DNA from: Peribacillus simplex
GTDB taxonomy: Bacteria; Bacillota; Bacilli; Bacillales; DSM-1321
Assembly: GCF_900156045.1 (NCBI RefSeq)
Contig: NZ_FTMX01000001.1
Location: 248,001-312,000 of the forward strand
DNA length: 64,000 bases
Direction of reading: 5' to 3'
Shown: positions 1-8,792 of the stretch, piece after piece
How positions within the stretch are numbered: position 1 is the stretch's first letter
Layout of the letters: every line of letters begins with the position of its first letter
The notes under the pieces: model-generated
The model's input: only the letters and a program-made list of their open reading frames with translations
What the model was told of the DNA's origin: nothing
Databases searched by the model: none
Position numbers and translations under genes: made by a program

Positions 1-1221
1 GAAGGCGAATATTATGTCTCCGAAGCGGCAGGATCACTCGGTCTTTCCATTCGGGGGAAGTCACCGGTATTCAATGCGGATGGAAAAATAATTGGAATCG
101 TCTCCGTCGGTTTTTTAGTTGACGATGTCCGCGCCCAAATTTTCAAGGACTTGTCGAAAGAGATGATTGTATCTTTAGTGGCCATCATGATATCGATCAT
201 TGGCAGTTATATGCTGGCAAGGAGCATACGTAAAGATACATTGGGGCTGGAACCATTCGAAATCGCCAATTTATATAAAGAAAAAAATGCAGTGCTTCAA
301 TCGGTGAAAGAGGGGATTCTGGCCATTGACCAAAATGGGTTGATTACCTCGATGAATCAGCCGGCAAAAAAATTGCTGGATATTAAAGAGTCCGTTCGCC
401 ATTTGAATGTGGATGGCCTATTTCCTTCGAAATATTTATTTGAAGTGCTGAAGTCCGGTGAACCGCAGGTGGATAAGGAGATTTCATGGAAAGACAAATC
501 CGTTATCGTCAATTGTACGCCAATCTTCGATAGTGAAGGGGTAAGCGGTGTTGTCGCTTCGTTCCGTGATCGAACGGAAATTGAGGAAATGGTCAACACA
601 TTATCGGAAGTGAAGATGCATTCAGAGGATTTACGGGCACAAACCCATGAGTTCACCAATAAACTATACGTCCTTTCAGGTTTGATACAATTAGGCGAAT
701 ATGATGAAGCAATAGATATGATTCAAAGCGAAACATCCGAATTGCATTCCTTGAACCGTGTCGTGTTCGAACAGATAAAAGATACAAAGGTACAAGCCCT
801 TTTACTTGGAAAGATAGGGAAGGCATCGGAGAAGAAGATCATCTTTGAAATAGACACCCAAAGTTATCTAGAGAAACTGCCGGATCATATAAAATTGTCA
901 CAATTAACATTGATTCTAGGCAACATTATTGATAATGCACTTGAAGCGGTTTCAAGCGTGGAAGAGCCGCTCGTGAAATTTTTCGCCACAGATATCGGAA
1001 ATGATATGGTATTTGAAGTGAGTGATAACGGAAAAGGAATACCTGAGGATGCCATCGCCCACATTTTCGATCGGGGTTTCACTTCGAAAAACAGCGGAAG
1101 TCCGAGTGGTTATGGACTTGCGAATGCTGATCATGTTGTCAAAGAGCTTGGCGGCATCATCGAAGTTTACAGCGAGGATGGAAACACAATATTCACCGTG
1201 TATCTTCCTAAAGAAAAGTGA
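1..1221 (+). CDS. citS: Sensor histidine kinase, CitS/DcuS family (5' partial)
   Basis: The reading frame is open from base 1, so the N-terminus lies outside the window; 406 residues are visible. The first ~45 residues look like the end of an extracellular sensor domain, followed by one membrane segment (about residues 54-72), a PAS domain (about 95-195), and a kinase core. The phospho-acceptor His is at visible residue 216 in RAQTHEFTNKL, the H-box typical of the citrate/C4-dicarboxylate (CitA/DcuS) kinases. The N-box (GNIIDNALEAV), G1 box (DNGKGIP) and GYGLANA motif are intact. The stop is followed within 11 bases by the partner regulator, and a CitMHS transporter lies 2 kb downstream, so the likely ligand is extracellular citrate, as in Bacillus subtilis CitST-CitM. 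The family is certain; citrate as ligand is inferred from context. Confidence 0.88.
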   Translation, partial: EGEYYVSEAAGSLGLSIRGKSPVFNADGKIIGIVSVGFLVDDVRAQIFKDLSKEMIVSLVAIMISIIGSYMLARSIRKDTLGLEPFEIANLYKEKNAVLQSVKEGILAIDQNGLITSMNQPAKKLLDIKESVRHLNVDGLFPSKYLFEVLKSGEPQVDKEISWKDKSVIVNCTPIFDSEGVSGVVASFRDRTEIEEMVNTLSEVKMHSEDLRAQTHEFTNKLYVLSGLIQLGEYDEAIDMIQSETSELHSLNRVVFEQIKDTKVQALLLGKIGKASEKKIIFEIDTQSYLEKLPDHIKLSQLTLILGNIIDNALEAVSSVEEPLVKFFATDIGNDMVFEVSDNGKGIPEDAIAHIFDRGFTSKNSGSPSGYGLANADHVVKELGGIIEVYSEDGNTIFTVYLPKEK

Positions 1222-1232
1222 GGAGGGAAAGA

Positions 1233-1922
1233 ATGCTGAAGATAAGAGCAGTCATCGCAGAAGATGATTTTCGTGTTGCGGATATCCATGAAAAATTCTT
1301 AAAAAACTTTGATGAAATAGAAGTGGTCGGAAAAGCCGTCAATGCCAAAAAAACGCTTCGGATCTTGGAACAAAAAAGCCCGGATCTGCTATTGCTTGAT
1401 GTATATATGCCAGATCAACTTGGTACAGACCTCCTTCCGGACATAAGGAAAAAGTTCCCGAATGTGGATATCATCATGATTACCGCGGCAACGGATAAAG
1501 ACCAACTTGAAAAGGCGCTACACTATGGTGTAGAGAATTATTTAATTAAACCAGTGGAAATGAAGCGCTTCAATCAAGTTATCGAAGAGTATCTGAAGAA
1601 AGTCCATCTGATGAAATCGAAACAAGAGATAGATCAGGATTTTGTTGATCTCATTTTGAATAAGGGATCTGCGATTTCGGAAACGAACGATGGGCCGGCC
1701 TTACCGAAAGGGGTCGACGAAATCACTTTGGCGAAAGTGATCGAGGTACTCAAAGCAAGCGATATCGGTTTGTCGGCTGAGCAAGTGAGCGGCCAGATCG
1801 GCGCTTCCAGGACAACCGCGAGACGCTATCTGGAATATTTGATATCCGTAAAGAAATGTAAAGCGGAAGTCGTATACGGGGTAGTGGGAAGACCTGAGCG
1901 AAGATATTATAAAGTTCAATAG
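1233..1922 (+). CDS. citT: Two-component response regulator, CitT/DcuR family
   Basis: A 229-residue cytoplasmic DNA-binding regulator. The receiver domain (about residues 1-120) has acidic residues EDD near the N-terminus, the phosphorylated Asp at residue 56 in LLLLDVYMP, and a switch Lys in YLIKPVE. The C-terminal third has a helix-turn-helix of the type found in CitT/DctR/MalR (VSGQIGASRTTARRYLEYL). The start is set at ATG 1233 because AGGAGGG lies seven bases upstream, overlapping the kinase stop; an in-frame codon at 1218 would lack a ribosome site. It should be phosphorylated by the kinase just upstream and activate the citM-like gene at 3173. Confidence 0.9.
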   Translation: MLKIRAVIAEDDFRVADIHEKFLKNFDEIEVVGKAVNAKKTLRILEQKSPDLLLLDVYMPDQLGTDLLPDIRKKFPNVDIIMITAATDKDQLEKALHYGVENYLIKPVEMKRFNQVIEEYLKKVHLMKSKQEIDQDFVDLILNKGSAISETNDGPALPKGVDEITLAKVIEVLKASDIGLSAEQVSGQIGASRTTARRYLEYLISVKKCKAEVVYGVVGRPERRYYKVQ

Positions 1923-1936
1923 AATTAAGTGTGAAG

Positions 1937-1963
1937 CACCTTCAAGATTGAAGGTGTTTTTTT
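1937..1963 (+). terminator. Intrinsic terminator after citT
   Basis: Perfect 8-bp stem CACCTTCA/TGAAGGTG with a four-base loop, followed by seven T residues. It ends the kinase-regulator transcript. Confidence 0.9.
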
Positions 1964-2041
1964 ATGCAGGTTTCAAAAAAGCAATATTTGTCAAAAAAAC
2001 GATGTTTTAATCTGTTATCTTATTCTTAAGGAGGTTCGGAA

Positions 2042-2923
2042 ATGAGATACAGTCCCATCATCCAAAAAACGATTGAATATATAGAGAATAGTTTACAAGA
2101 GGAGTTATCCTTGGAAAACATCGCACGATTCGCAGGTTTTTCGAAATATCATTACCATCGTATTTTTCACAAGGAGGTTGGTGTGACCGTATCAGAATAT
2201 ATTCGATATCGAAGGATCGCCAATGCAGCTAACATGCTGCTTTATACAGATGAAAAAATAATCGACATCGCTTTTTATTACCGCTTTGAAACACAAGAAT
2301 CCTTTACTCGTTCATTTAAGAAATATTATGAACTGCCGCCAGGGCAATATCGGAAACTCGTAAGTAAATTAACCTTGCAAAAGGAGGAAATGACGATGAA
2401 AAACGAACAATTATTAAAAGGATGGAATTTAAGCGGGAGTCATCCATTCAATTATAAAATGGGAATTGACCGGGAGACATTCCATAAAGGCCAGGCATCA
2501 GGTTTCCTGAAATCCGTCACTGCTGAATCCAAGGAGGAATTTGCAACGATGATGCAACAATTCAAGGCGGAAAATTACCTTGGTAAAAGAATGAAACTGT
2601 CGGGTTTTTTAAAATCAAAAGATGTTGATGGATTTTGTGGCTTATGGATGAGGGTGGATAATGCCCTTCATGATGTTTTGCAATTCGACAATATGGGGAA
2701 CCGGCCCATCGTTAACGATACGGAATGGAACCATTATTATATTGTCCTGGATGTACCCGAAAACAGTGCCATCATTTCATTCGGGGTCCTTCTATCAGGG
2801 CGTGGCAAAGTATGGATCGATGAACTAGAATTCGAGGAAGTCAGTAAAGATACACCAACGACCAATATAGATTACGGCTGTGACCTCTTGGATGGACCGG
2901 CAAATCTATCTTTTGAAGAATAA
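2042..2923 (+). CDS. AraC family transcriptional regulator with C-terminal jelly-roll-like domain
   Basis: 293 residues. The first ~105 hold the double helix-turn-helix of AraC/XylS regulators (LSLENIARFAGFSKYHYHR, then IIDIAFYYRFETQESFTRSFKKYY, then PGQYRK). After a short linker, residues ~120-290 form a beta-rich region (GFLKS repeats, WMRVD, VWIDELEFEEV) resembling a carbohydrate-binding-like domain. That layout, with the DNA-binding domain first, is common in Bacillus regulators of unknown ligand. AAGGAGG sits 8 bases before the ATG. It stands alone between the citT terminator and citM. It could affect citM or act elsewhere; nothing here decides. Confidence 0.8.
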   Translation: MRYSPIIQKTIEYIENSLQEELSLENIARFAGFSKYHYHRIFHKEVGVTVSEYIRYRRIANAANMLLYTDEKIIDIAFYYRFETQESFTRSFKKYYELPPGQYRKLVSKLTLQKEEMTMKNEQLLKGWNLSGSHPFNYKMGIDRETFHKGQASGFLKSVTAESKEEFATMMQQFKAENYLGKRMKLSGFLKSKDVDGFCGLWMRVDNALHDVLQFDNMGNRPIVNDTEWNHYYIVLDVPENSAIISFGVLLSGRGKVWIDELEFEEVSKDTPTTNIDYGCDLLDGPANLSFEE

Positions 2924-3103
2924 ATGCGCTGTATCATGCCTTTGCCAGCAATGAAGATATAGTCTAAGTTTTCTTAATAATTGCAATCGTTTCCTTGAAG
3001 AACCCGCCATACAACCCGGGGAGTGGCGCCGGTTCAGTCTCGAAAAATCGTTTCCGTGAACACAATGAACAAAATTAACAAAATAGTTTTAAAACACAAT
3101 AAA

Positions 3104-3118
3104 TTGATAACGCTTACA
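3104..3118 (+). promoter_or_regulatory. Candidate CcpA-binding cre site upstream of citM
   Basis: TTGATAACGCTTACA matches the catabolite-responsive element consensus WTGNAANCGNWNNCW with one mismatch. It lies about 55 bases before the citM start, where CcpA would repress. A partly palindromic TGAAGCGGTTTCA follows at 3121. Carbon repression of citM through cre is known in B. subtilis; its role here is inferred. Confidence 0.6.
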
Positions 3119-3172
3119 AATGAAGCGGTTTCATATACAATTTACCTTATTAGAAGATAAGGAGTGATTGAT

Positions 3173-4465
3173 ATGCTCGCTTTATTAGGATACTTGATGA
3201 TAGTTACGTTTATGATATTAATTATGACAAGGCGACTTTCAGCCATGATAGCTTTGATTGCAGTGCCAAGTGCCTTTGCACTTATTGGCGGGTTTGGCGG
3301 TAAAATGGGTGAGATGGCGCTGGAAGGGATCAAAGACGTTGCGCCAACTGGAATAATGATTTTATTTGCGATCCTTTTCTTTGGCATTTTGATCGATGCT
3401 GGCGTTTTTGATCCAATCATTAATACGATACTTAAGGTTGTAAAAGGAGATCCAGTGAAAATTGCCATCGGCACGGCAGTCCTGGCTTTGCTGATTTCCT
3501 TGGATGGAGATGGTACAACCACATATATGATAACGATTTCAGCCATGCTTCCGCTCTATAAACGGATTGGCATGAGGCCGCTTGTATTGGCCGGTATTGC
3601 CGTTTCATCATCTGGAGTCATGAACCTTCTTCCTTGGGGAGGCCCTACAGCGCGGGTGATGACCGCATTAAAACTTGATATGTCCGATGTTTTCACCCCT
3701 GTCATTCCAGCGATGATCGGCGGAGTCCTGTTCGTCCTTTTCATGGCATATTGCATGGGTAAAAAAGAAAGAAAAAGAATCGGGATCATAGAAGTCGACT
3801 ATCGTGTTATGGCACAGCAAGCAGCTGCAACGGAAGATGCTTATCTTAAGCGTCCTAAATTGATAATATTCAATTACGCATTGACTCTTACATTGCTAGT
3901 GGCGCTGATCATGGAGCTTATGCCTTCAGCGGTACTGTTCATGATAGGTTTTGCCATTGCCATCACGGTTAATTATCCGAAACTCAGTGATCAAAAAGAG
4001 CGTGTGGCAAACTATGCAGACAATGCTTTATCTGTAATTTCGATGATTTTTGCAGCAGGTGTCTTCACTGGAATCCTTGCCGGTACGGAAATGGTCGATG
4101 CCATGGCAAACTCTTTGATTCAGCATATTCCAGATCAAATGGGCGCACATTTTGCTGTCATCACGGCCATCATCTCAGCACCATTTACGTTCTTCATGTC
4201 TAATGATGCATTTTATTATGGTGTACTCCCATTGCTTGCTAAAGCGGGAGCTGCTTATGGAATTGACCCTGCCATGATCGGCAGAGCTTCACTATTAGGG
4301 TTGCCCGTCCATCTATTAAGCCCGCTTGTTCCATCTACCTATCTATTGGTTGGAATGGTAGGGGAAGATTTCGGTGCATTGCAGCGCACCTTCCTGAAAT
4401 GGGCATGCGGATCGACGCTTGTCATGATACTGGTATGTGTCCTATTGGGAATCATCCCACTATAA
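3173..4465 (+). CDS. citM: CitMHS family divalent metal-citrate/proton symporter
   Basis: 430-residue integral membrane protein, about 12 hydrophobic segments, the normal length for the CitMHS family. Family-typical stretches are visible: DGDGTTTYMI near residue 110, a Gly/Ser-rich turn with NLLPWGGP near 150, and a second half with FFMSNDAFYYGVLP. Members import citrate complexed with Mg2+ or Ca2+ with protons. ATG 3173 is preferred over an in-frame GTG at 3164 because ATAAGGAG ends nine bases before it. Neighbouring citST and the cre site suggest citrate induction and glucose repression. A strong terminator follows. The metal preference (CitM versus CitH type) cannot be told from sequence alone. 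Confidence 0.88.
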   Translation: MLALLGYLMIVTFMILIMTRRLSAMIALIAVPSAFALIGGFGGKMGEMALEGIKDVAPTGIMILFAILFFGILIDAGVFDPIINTILKVVKGDPVKIAIGTAVLALLISLDGDGTTTYMITISAMLPLYKRIGMRPLVLAGIAVSSSGVMNLLPWGGPTARVMTALKLDMSDVFTPVIPAMIGGVLFVLFMAYCMGKKERKRIGIIEVDYRVMAQQAAATEDAYLKRPKLIIFNYALTLTLLVALIMELMPSAVLFMIGFAIAITVNYPKLSDQKERVANYADNALSVISMIFAAGVFTGILAGTEMVDAMANSLIQHIPDQMGAHFAVITAIISAPFTFFMSNDAFYYGVLPLLAKAGAAYGIDPAMIGRASLLGLPVHLLSPLVPSTYLLVGMVGEDFGALQRTFLKWACGSTLVMILVCVLLGIIPL

Positions 4466-4471
4466 AGTCCT

Positions 4472-4512
4472 AAAGAGTCCCGTTCGTCAAGATGCGAACG
4501 GGACTCTTTTCT
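4472..4512 (+). terminator. Intrinsic terminator after citM
   Basis: A perfect 15-bp stem (AAAGAGTCCCGTTCG with its complement) around an eight-base loop, then TTTTCTG. It isolates citM from the mannitol operon. Confidence 0.92.
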
Positions 4513-4559
4513 GTCTGCATCAAGTGCTGAATAAATCTGGAAAAGTGAGATACATTATG

Positions 4560-4582
4560 TTTGTCTTCTCTTTCGCGACAAA
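4560..4582 (+). promoter_or_regulatory. Inverted repeat upstream of mtlA, candidate MtlR operator
   Basis: TTTGTC and GACAAA are separated by 11 bases, about 85 bases before the mtlA start. The half-site resembles the TTGNCA/TGNCAA halves described for MtlR activator sites in bacilli. Assignment to MtlR is inference. Confidence 0.45.
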
Positions 4583-4609
4583 GTTAGCTTTTACTTTTAT
4601 TGAATGCGG

Positions 4610-4623
4610 AAGGTACGTACCTT
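4610..4623 (+). promoter_or_regulatory. Perfect 14-bp palindrome at the mtlA promoter
   Basis: AAGGTACGTACCTT is its own reverse complement and abuts the A/T-rich sequence TTAAAATTAAA that could hold the -10 region of mtlA. It looks like a repressor or activator site for a dimer. I do not recognise the protein. Confidence 0.45.
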
Positions 4624-4666
4624 AAAATTAAAGGAAACTATATCAATATGAAGGGAAGAGAGCAAA

Positions 4667-6610
4667 ATGGCTCACTTTAATATAAAAGTTGCAGTTCAAA
4701 AGTTCGGTAACTTTCTAAGTTCAATGGTCATGCCGAATATATCAGCTTTCATAGCATGGGGGCTAATCACTGCCCTATTCATCCCATCTGGTTTCCTGCC
4801 AAATGAAAGCCTTGCCAAAATGGTTACACCGATGGTTACGTTTTTACTGCCGCTTTTAATTGGGTATACAGGTGGTAAGCTAATCCATGACCACCGTGGC
4901 GGCGTAGTCGGTGCCATTGCGACAATGGGTGTCATCGTCGGATCTGATATCCCGATGTTCCTCGGCGCCATGATAATGGGACCGTTCGGCGGTTATGTCA
5001 TCAAGAAATTCGATCAATTGATTGAAGGGAAAATAAAAGCCGGTTTTGAAATGCTTGTTAATAATTTCTCAGCGGGGATAATTGGCGGTTTATTGTCCAT
5101 TCTATCCTTCTTGGCCATCGGGCCTGCTGTAGACGTATTTACAGGCTGGCTTGTAGCAGGAGTCGATTGGCTTGTCGGTACAGGTTTACTGCCGTTGACA
5201 AGTATCCTGATCGAGCCTGCCAAGGTATTGTTCTTGAACAATGCGATCAATCATGGTGTACTATCACCAATCGGTGTAGAGCAAGTTAAACAAACAGGGG
5301 CTTCCATCCTGTTCCTTCTGGAATCGAATCCTGGACCGGGTATCGGCGTATTGCTTGCCTATTGCTTTTTTGGAAAAGGGACGGCGAAGAAATCGGCTCC
5401 AGGAGCTGCCATCATTCATTTCTTCGGCGGGATCCATGAAATTTATTTCCCTTATATCCTAATGAAGCCGATGTTATTCTTAGCGGTCATTCTCGGAGGC
5501 ATGAGTGGAGTATTCACATTGGTCCTGCTAGGCGGAGGATTGTTCGCTCCTGCTTCTCCAGGCAGCATACTTGCCATTACAGCAGTAACTCCGCATAATG
5601 CGGGCGCTTATATTGCTAACTTTGCAGGCGTGATCGTAGCCGCCCTTGTTTCATTCATCGTCGGTGCATTCATCCTGAAAACAGGAAAGCAATCTGAAGA
5701 GAATATTGAAGATGCCGCGAAAAAAATGCAAGAAATGAAAGGCAAGAAAAGCTCTGTTGCCGATGTATTCGCTTCAGATCCGGGAACGATGCCAACAAAC
5801 GTCAGCAAAATAATATTTGCCTGCGATGCTGGGATGGGATCAAGTGCGATGGGAGCTTCGCTGCTTCGCAAGAAGGTGAAGGAAGCCGGATTGAATATCA
5901 CCGTGACCAATACGGCGATCTCGAACATTCCTGCTGATGCACAAATCGTCATAACACAGGAAGAGTTAACTCCAAGGGCACAGAATAAAGTACCGAATGC
6001 TTATCATGTATCCGTCGATAATTTCCTATCGAGCCCTGAATACGATTCATTGCTTGCACGGCTTCAGGACGATGGCACCGATGAGCTGCATGAAATCGTC
6101 GAAGATGCTGGAGAGAAGGTTCCCGGTGTTCGTGAACATTCTATCGAACCTGGCATCAACGATGATGAACAGGATGATAATGAATTGCTTCGCGAAGAAA
6201 ACGTCTTCCTTAATCAACAATTCGCCAATAAGGAAGAAGCGATTCGCTTTGCGGGAAGAGCTTTGGTCAATGCAGGTTACGTTAAGGAAAGCTATATTGA
6301 AGCAATGATTGCCCGTGATGAATTGACTTCGACCTATATGGGAAATGATGTAGCCATTCCGCACGGAACTGAGGAAGCTAAGAAAGATGTTCTTAAATCC
6401 GGATTTACCGTTTTACAAATTCCTGATGGTGTCGACTTTGACGGCCAAAAGGCACGATTGATATTCGGCATTGCCGGCAAGGACGGGACACATCTTGAAA
6501 TTCTATCTGGCATTGCAGTTACCTGCTCTGAGATGGAGAATATCGAAAAGATGGTTAAAGCCACGTCAGCCAGGGAATTGATGAATATTATAAATGTCGG
6601 AAATAATTAA
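4667..6610 (+). CDS. mtlA: Mannitol-specific PTS enzyme IICBA
   Basis: 647 residues carrying all three mannitol domains in one chain, as in E. coli MtlA (637) and unlike bacilli that encode IIA separately. Residues 1-345 form the membrane IIC channel. IIB follows with its phosphocysteine at Cys386 in FACDAGMGSS. IIA is C-terminal (about 505-647) with the phosphohistidine at His566 in AIPHGTEEAK. The protein takes up D-mannitol and releases mannitol 1-phosphate inside the cell. A ribosome site (AAGGGAAGAGAG) precedes the ATG. mtlR and mtlD follow on the same strand. A hairpin downstream may lower read-through into mtlR. Confidence 0.95.
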   Translation: MAHFNIKVAVQKFGNFLSSMVMPNISAFIAWGLITALFIPSGFLPNESLAKMVTPMVTFLLPLLIGYTGGKLIHDHRGGVVGAIATMGVIVGSDIPMFLGAMIMGPFGGYVIKKFDQLIEGKIKAGFEMLVNNFSAGIIGGLLSILSFLAIGPAVDVFTGWLVAGVDWLVGTGLLPLTSILIEPAKVLFLNNAINHGVLSPIGVEQVKQTGASILFLLESNPGPGIGVLLAYCFFGKGTAKKSAPGAAIIHFFGGIHEIYFPYILMKPMLFLAVILGGMSGVFTLVLLGGGLFAPASPGSILAITAVTPHNAGAYIANFAGVIVAALVSFIVGAFILKTGKQSEENIEDAAKKMQEMKGKKSSVADVFASDPGTMPTNVSKIIFACDAGMGSSAMGASLLRKKVKEAGLNITVTNTAISNIPADAQIVITQEELTPRAQNKVPNAYHVSVDNFLSSPEYDSLLARLQDDGTDELHEIVEDAGEKVPGVREHSIEPGINDDEQDDNELLREENVFLNQQFANKEEAIRFAGRALVNAGYVKESYIEAMIARDELTSTYMGNDVAIPHGTEEAKKDVLKSGFTVLQIPDGVDFDGQKARLIFGIAGKDGTHLEILSGIAVTCSEMENIEKMVKATSARELMNIINVGNN

Positions 6611-6624
6611 ATAAACTTAACCAA

Positions 6625-6655
6625 GAATAGAAAAGCGTTTTACGCTTTTCTATTC
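6625..6655 (+). terminator. Hairpin between mtlA and mtlR
   Basis: A 13-bp perfect stem (GAATAGAAAAGCG and complement) with a five-base loop in the 86-base gap. Only a weak T-run follows (AGTATTTTCT), so it may be a partial terminator or an mRNA processing/stability element setting mtlA above mtlR. Confidence 0.6.
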
Positions 6656-6696
6656 AGTATTTTCTCGTGTTACTCCACCTGAAATGAGTTGGTAGC

Positions 6697-8787
6697 ATGT
6701 ATATTACTTCAAGGGAAAAATCAATCATAGAATTGATCATAAAAACTTCTGGAAAACATACAGCCTTATCCATTGCGACACAATTGAATGTCAGTGTCCG
6801 GACTGTTCAACGTGATCTGAAGTCCATAGAAAAAATCCTGCAATCATTTGAGTTGCATTTAACACGCAATACACATGAGGGACTGACCATCGACGGGAAG
6901 AATGAACAAGTCTTTCGGCTTGTACAGCACCTGATGGGCAATCATCCAATCGATCAAACGCCACAAGAAAGAAAGTTACATCTCCTTTTAGCTTTACTGC
7001 AGGAAGAATCATATAAAACCCAAGTTCTTGCGGGGGATCTCGGTATAAGCATAACGACTCTTACAACCTATTTAGACGAACTGACTGAATGGTTAAAGAA
7101 TTTCAATATCGTGATTACGAGAAAAAGGGGAGTCGGAATAGAGCTTGCCGGAACCGAAGAAAATAAACGGAAAGCCCAGGCCGCCTATTTTTTGCACTTT
7201 TTTAATGAAGAGTTGATTGAAAGTTTATTTTTGTTGCAAGAAGGAAAATTCCCAGAGGCGAAAATCCTCGACTATTTCGATCCCGAATATCTTCTGGCTA
7301 TCGATGGGGTGCTGTTTTCCACTTTTAACAGTATCCATTCCCGTTTGGCGGATAGCGGGTATATAGGGTTGATTGTACATATTTATGTGACCCTGCAAAG
7401 GAATGAGAGCCAATTTTTTTTGGAGAAGGACTTCAAGAAAATAAGCGAACTTTCCGATGAGAATAATCTCATGAATAAAATAGGCAAGGAACTAAGCACC
7501 ATGCTGGAAGTCTCTTTTACCATCGATGATATAAGCTACCTGGCAGCCATCCTTAAAGGTTCCAAGCTTCATGCGGCGGATGCCGTTCCATATGACAGTG
7601 TGTTGCTTGGCCAACTGATAAGAAACCTGATAAAAGATGTTTCGGCACAACTGCAAATCGATTTGACCAAGGATTTCCCATTGTATCAAGGGCTCCTTGC
7701 CCATATGGAACCATCGCTTTTCCGGATCAAACAAGAAATGGGATTGTACAACCCCTTAACCGAAGATATTAAACGAAAGTATCCGGTTCTCTTTTTGGCA
7801 GTAAAGACCAGTCTGGAAAAGGGATTCAAAGAAATAAAAGAATTTCCTGAAGATGAAATAGCCTTCATCGTCCTGCATTTCGGATCTGCATTAGTGCTGC
7901 GGGAAGAAGAAATATCAATAAGGGCACTCATCGTTTGCCCGACAGGTATCGGCACGTCGAAGATGCTTGCAAGCCGGATCAAAAAAGAAATCATCGAAAT
8001 CGAGACTGTCGAAATCAAGACGATCAAAGACATCCAGCAGCAGGGCAGCCTGAAAAACTATGATGTAATCATTTCTACCGTCCGGCTTCCGTATATCGAT
8101 AGTGATTATATTCTTGTATCCCCTCTTTTGAGTGAAGAGAATATATTGAACATCAGGAATTATTTAAGGAAGAATATCGAAAACTTCACGAAGAATAAGC
8201 GTTATGGCAGTCATTCAGCCCATAAGGATACCCTGACCAAAAAAGAGGATGGCGAATTGAAAGAAGTGCTGCAGGAATTGAAAGATGCCCAGCAGAGCAT
8301 CGAGTCGATCATGGATAATTTCCGGTTTTATCGGCTGCCGCATCTGAAAGGACATCCAGAAATCATCGAAGAAATGGTCAGGATGGCTGAAAAAGAATCA
8401 CTTCTAATGGGTGCGGGTGATGTGGTCGAATCCTTGAACGAACGGGAAAAAAAAGGTGGTTTAGGCATTCCTGGCACTGGAATGGGCCTTTTCCATACGA
8501 GACACAAAAATGTGAAAGAACTGATATTCCAGGTGGCGCACCTGGAGGAATATCGTCTGGTCAAAGGTATGGATGGAAATGACGTCCATATGAAAAATTT
8601 ACTGTTGATGCTGGCACCTGAAGAATTGAGTGTGAAGCAGCAGGAAATCGTCAGCTTAATAAGCTCGAGCTTAATTGAAAGCAATGAATCCATCATGATT
8701 TTTTCATCTTCGGACGAGGAAATGATTAACAGAAGGCTGGAAGCCATATTTTTGGATTATTTATATACTAACTTGATAAAGGGATGA
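6697..8787 (+). CDS. mtlR: Mannitol operon transcriptional activator MtlR
   Basis: 696 residues in the order expected for MtlR: N-terminal HTH (LSIATQLNVSVRTVQRDL) and a second HTH near residue 110, two PRD domains (about 190-400, with conserved His), a GatB-like IIB domain (about 405-490, CPTGIGTSKM), and a MtlA-like IIA domain (about 545-690, GMGLFHTRH). PTS phosphorylation of the PRDs and of the IIB/IIA domains couples activity to mannitol and glucose supply. The activator is encoded between mtlA and mtlD, a Geobacillus-like arrangement; in B. subtilis it is unlinked. The ribosome site before ATG 6697 is poor, which fits low expression. Confidence 0.93.
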   Translation: MYITSREKSIIELIIKTSGKHTALSIATQLNVSVRTVQRDLKSIEKILQSFELHLTRNTHEGLTIDGKNEQVFRLVQHLMGNHPIDQTPQERKLHLLLALLQEESYKTQVLAGDLGISITTLTTYLDELTEWLKNFNIVITRKRGVGIELAGTEENKRKAQAAYFLHFFNEELIESLFLLQEGKFPEAKILDYFDPEYLLAIDGVLFSTFNSIHSRLADSGYIGLIVHIYVTLQRNESQFFLEKDFKKISELSDENNLMNKIGKELSTMLEVSFTIDDISYLAAILKGSKLHAADAVPYDSVLLGQLIRNLIKDVSAQLQIDLTKDFPLYQGLLAHMEPSLFRIKQEMGLYNPLTEDIKRKYPVLFLAVKTSLEKGFKEIKEFPEDEIAFIVLHFGSALVLREEEISIRALIVCPTGIGTSKMLASRIKKEIIEIETVEIKTIKDIQQQGSLKNYDVIISTVRLPYIDSDYILVSPLLSEENILNIRNYLRKNIENFTKNKRYGSHSAHKDTLTKKEDGELKEVLQELKDAQQSIESIMDNFRFYRLPHLKGHPEIIEEMVRMAEKESLLMGAGDVVESLNEREKKGGLGIPGTGMGLFHTRHKNVKELIFQVAHLEEYRLVKGMDGNDVHMKNLLLMLAPEELSVKQQEIVSLISSSLIESNESIMIFSSSDEEMINRRLEAIFLDYLYTNLIKG

Positions 8788-8792
8788 TTGTA

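Noticed and set aside
4437..4625. 62-codon frame after citM
   Set aside because: It overlaps the citM end and its terminator, has no ribosome site, and resembles nothing known.
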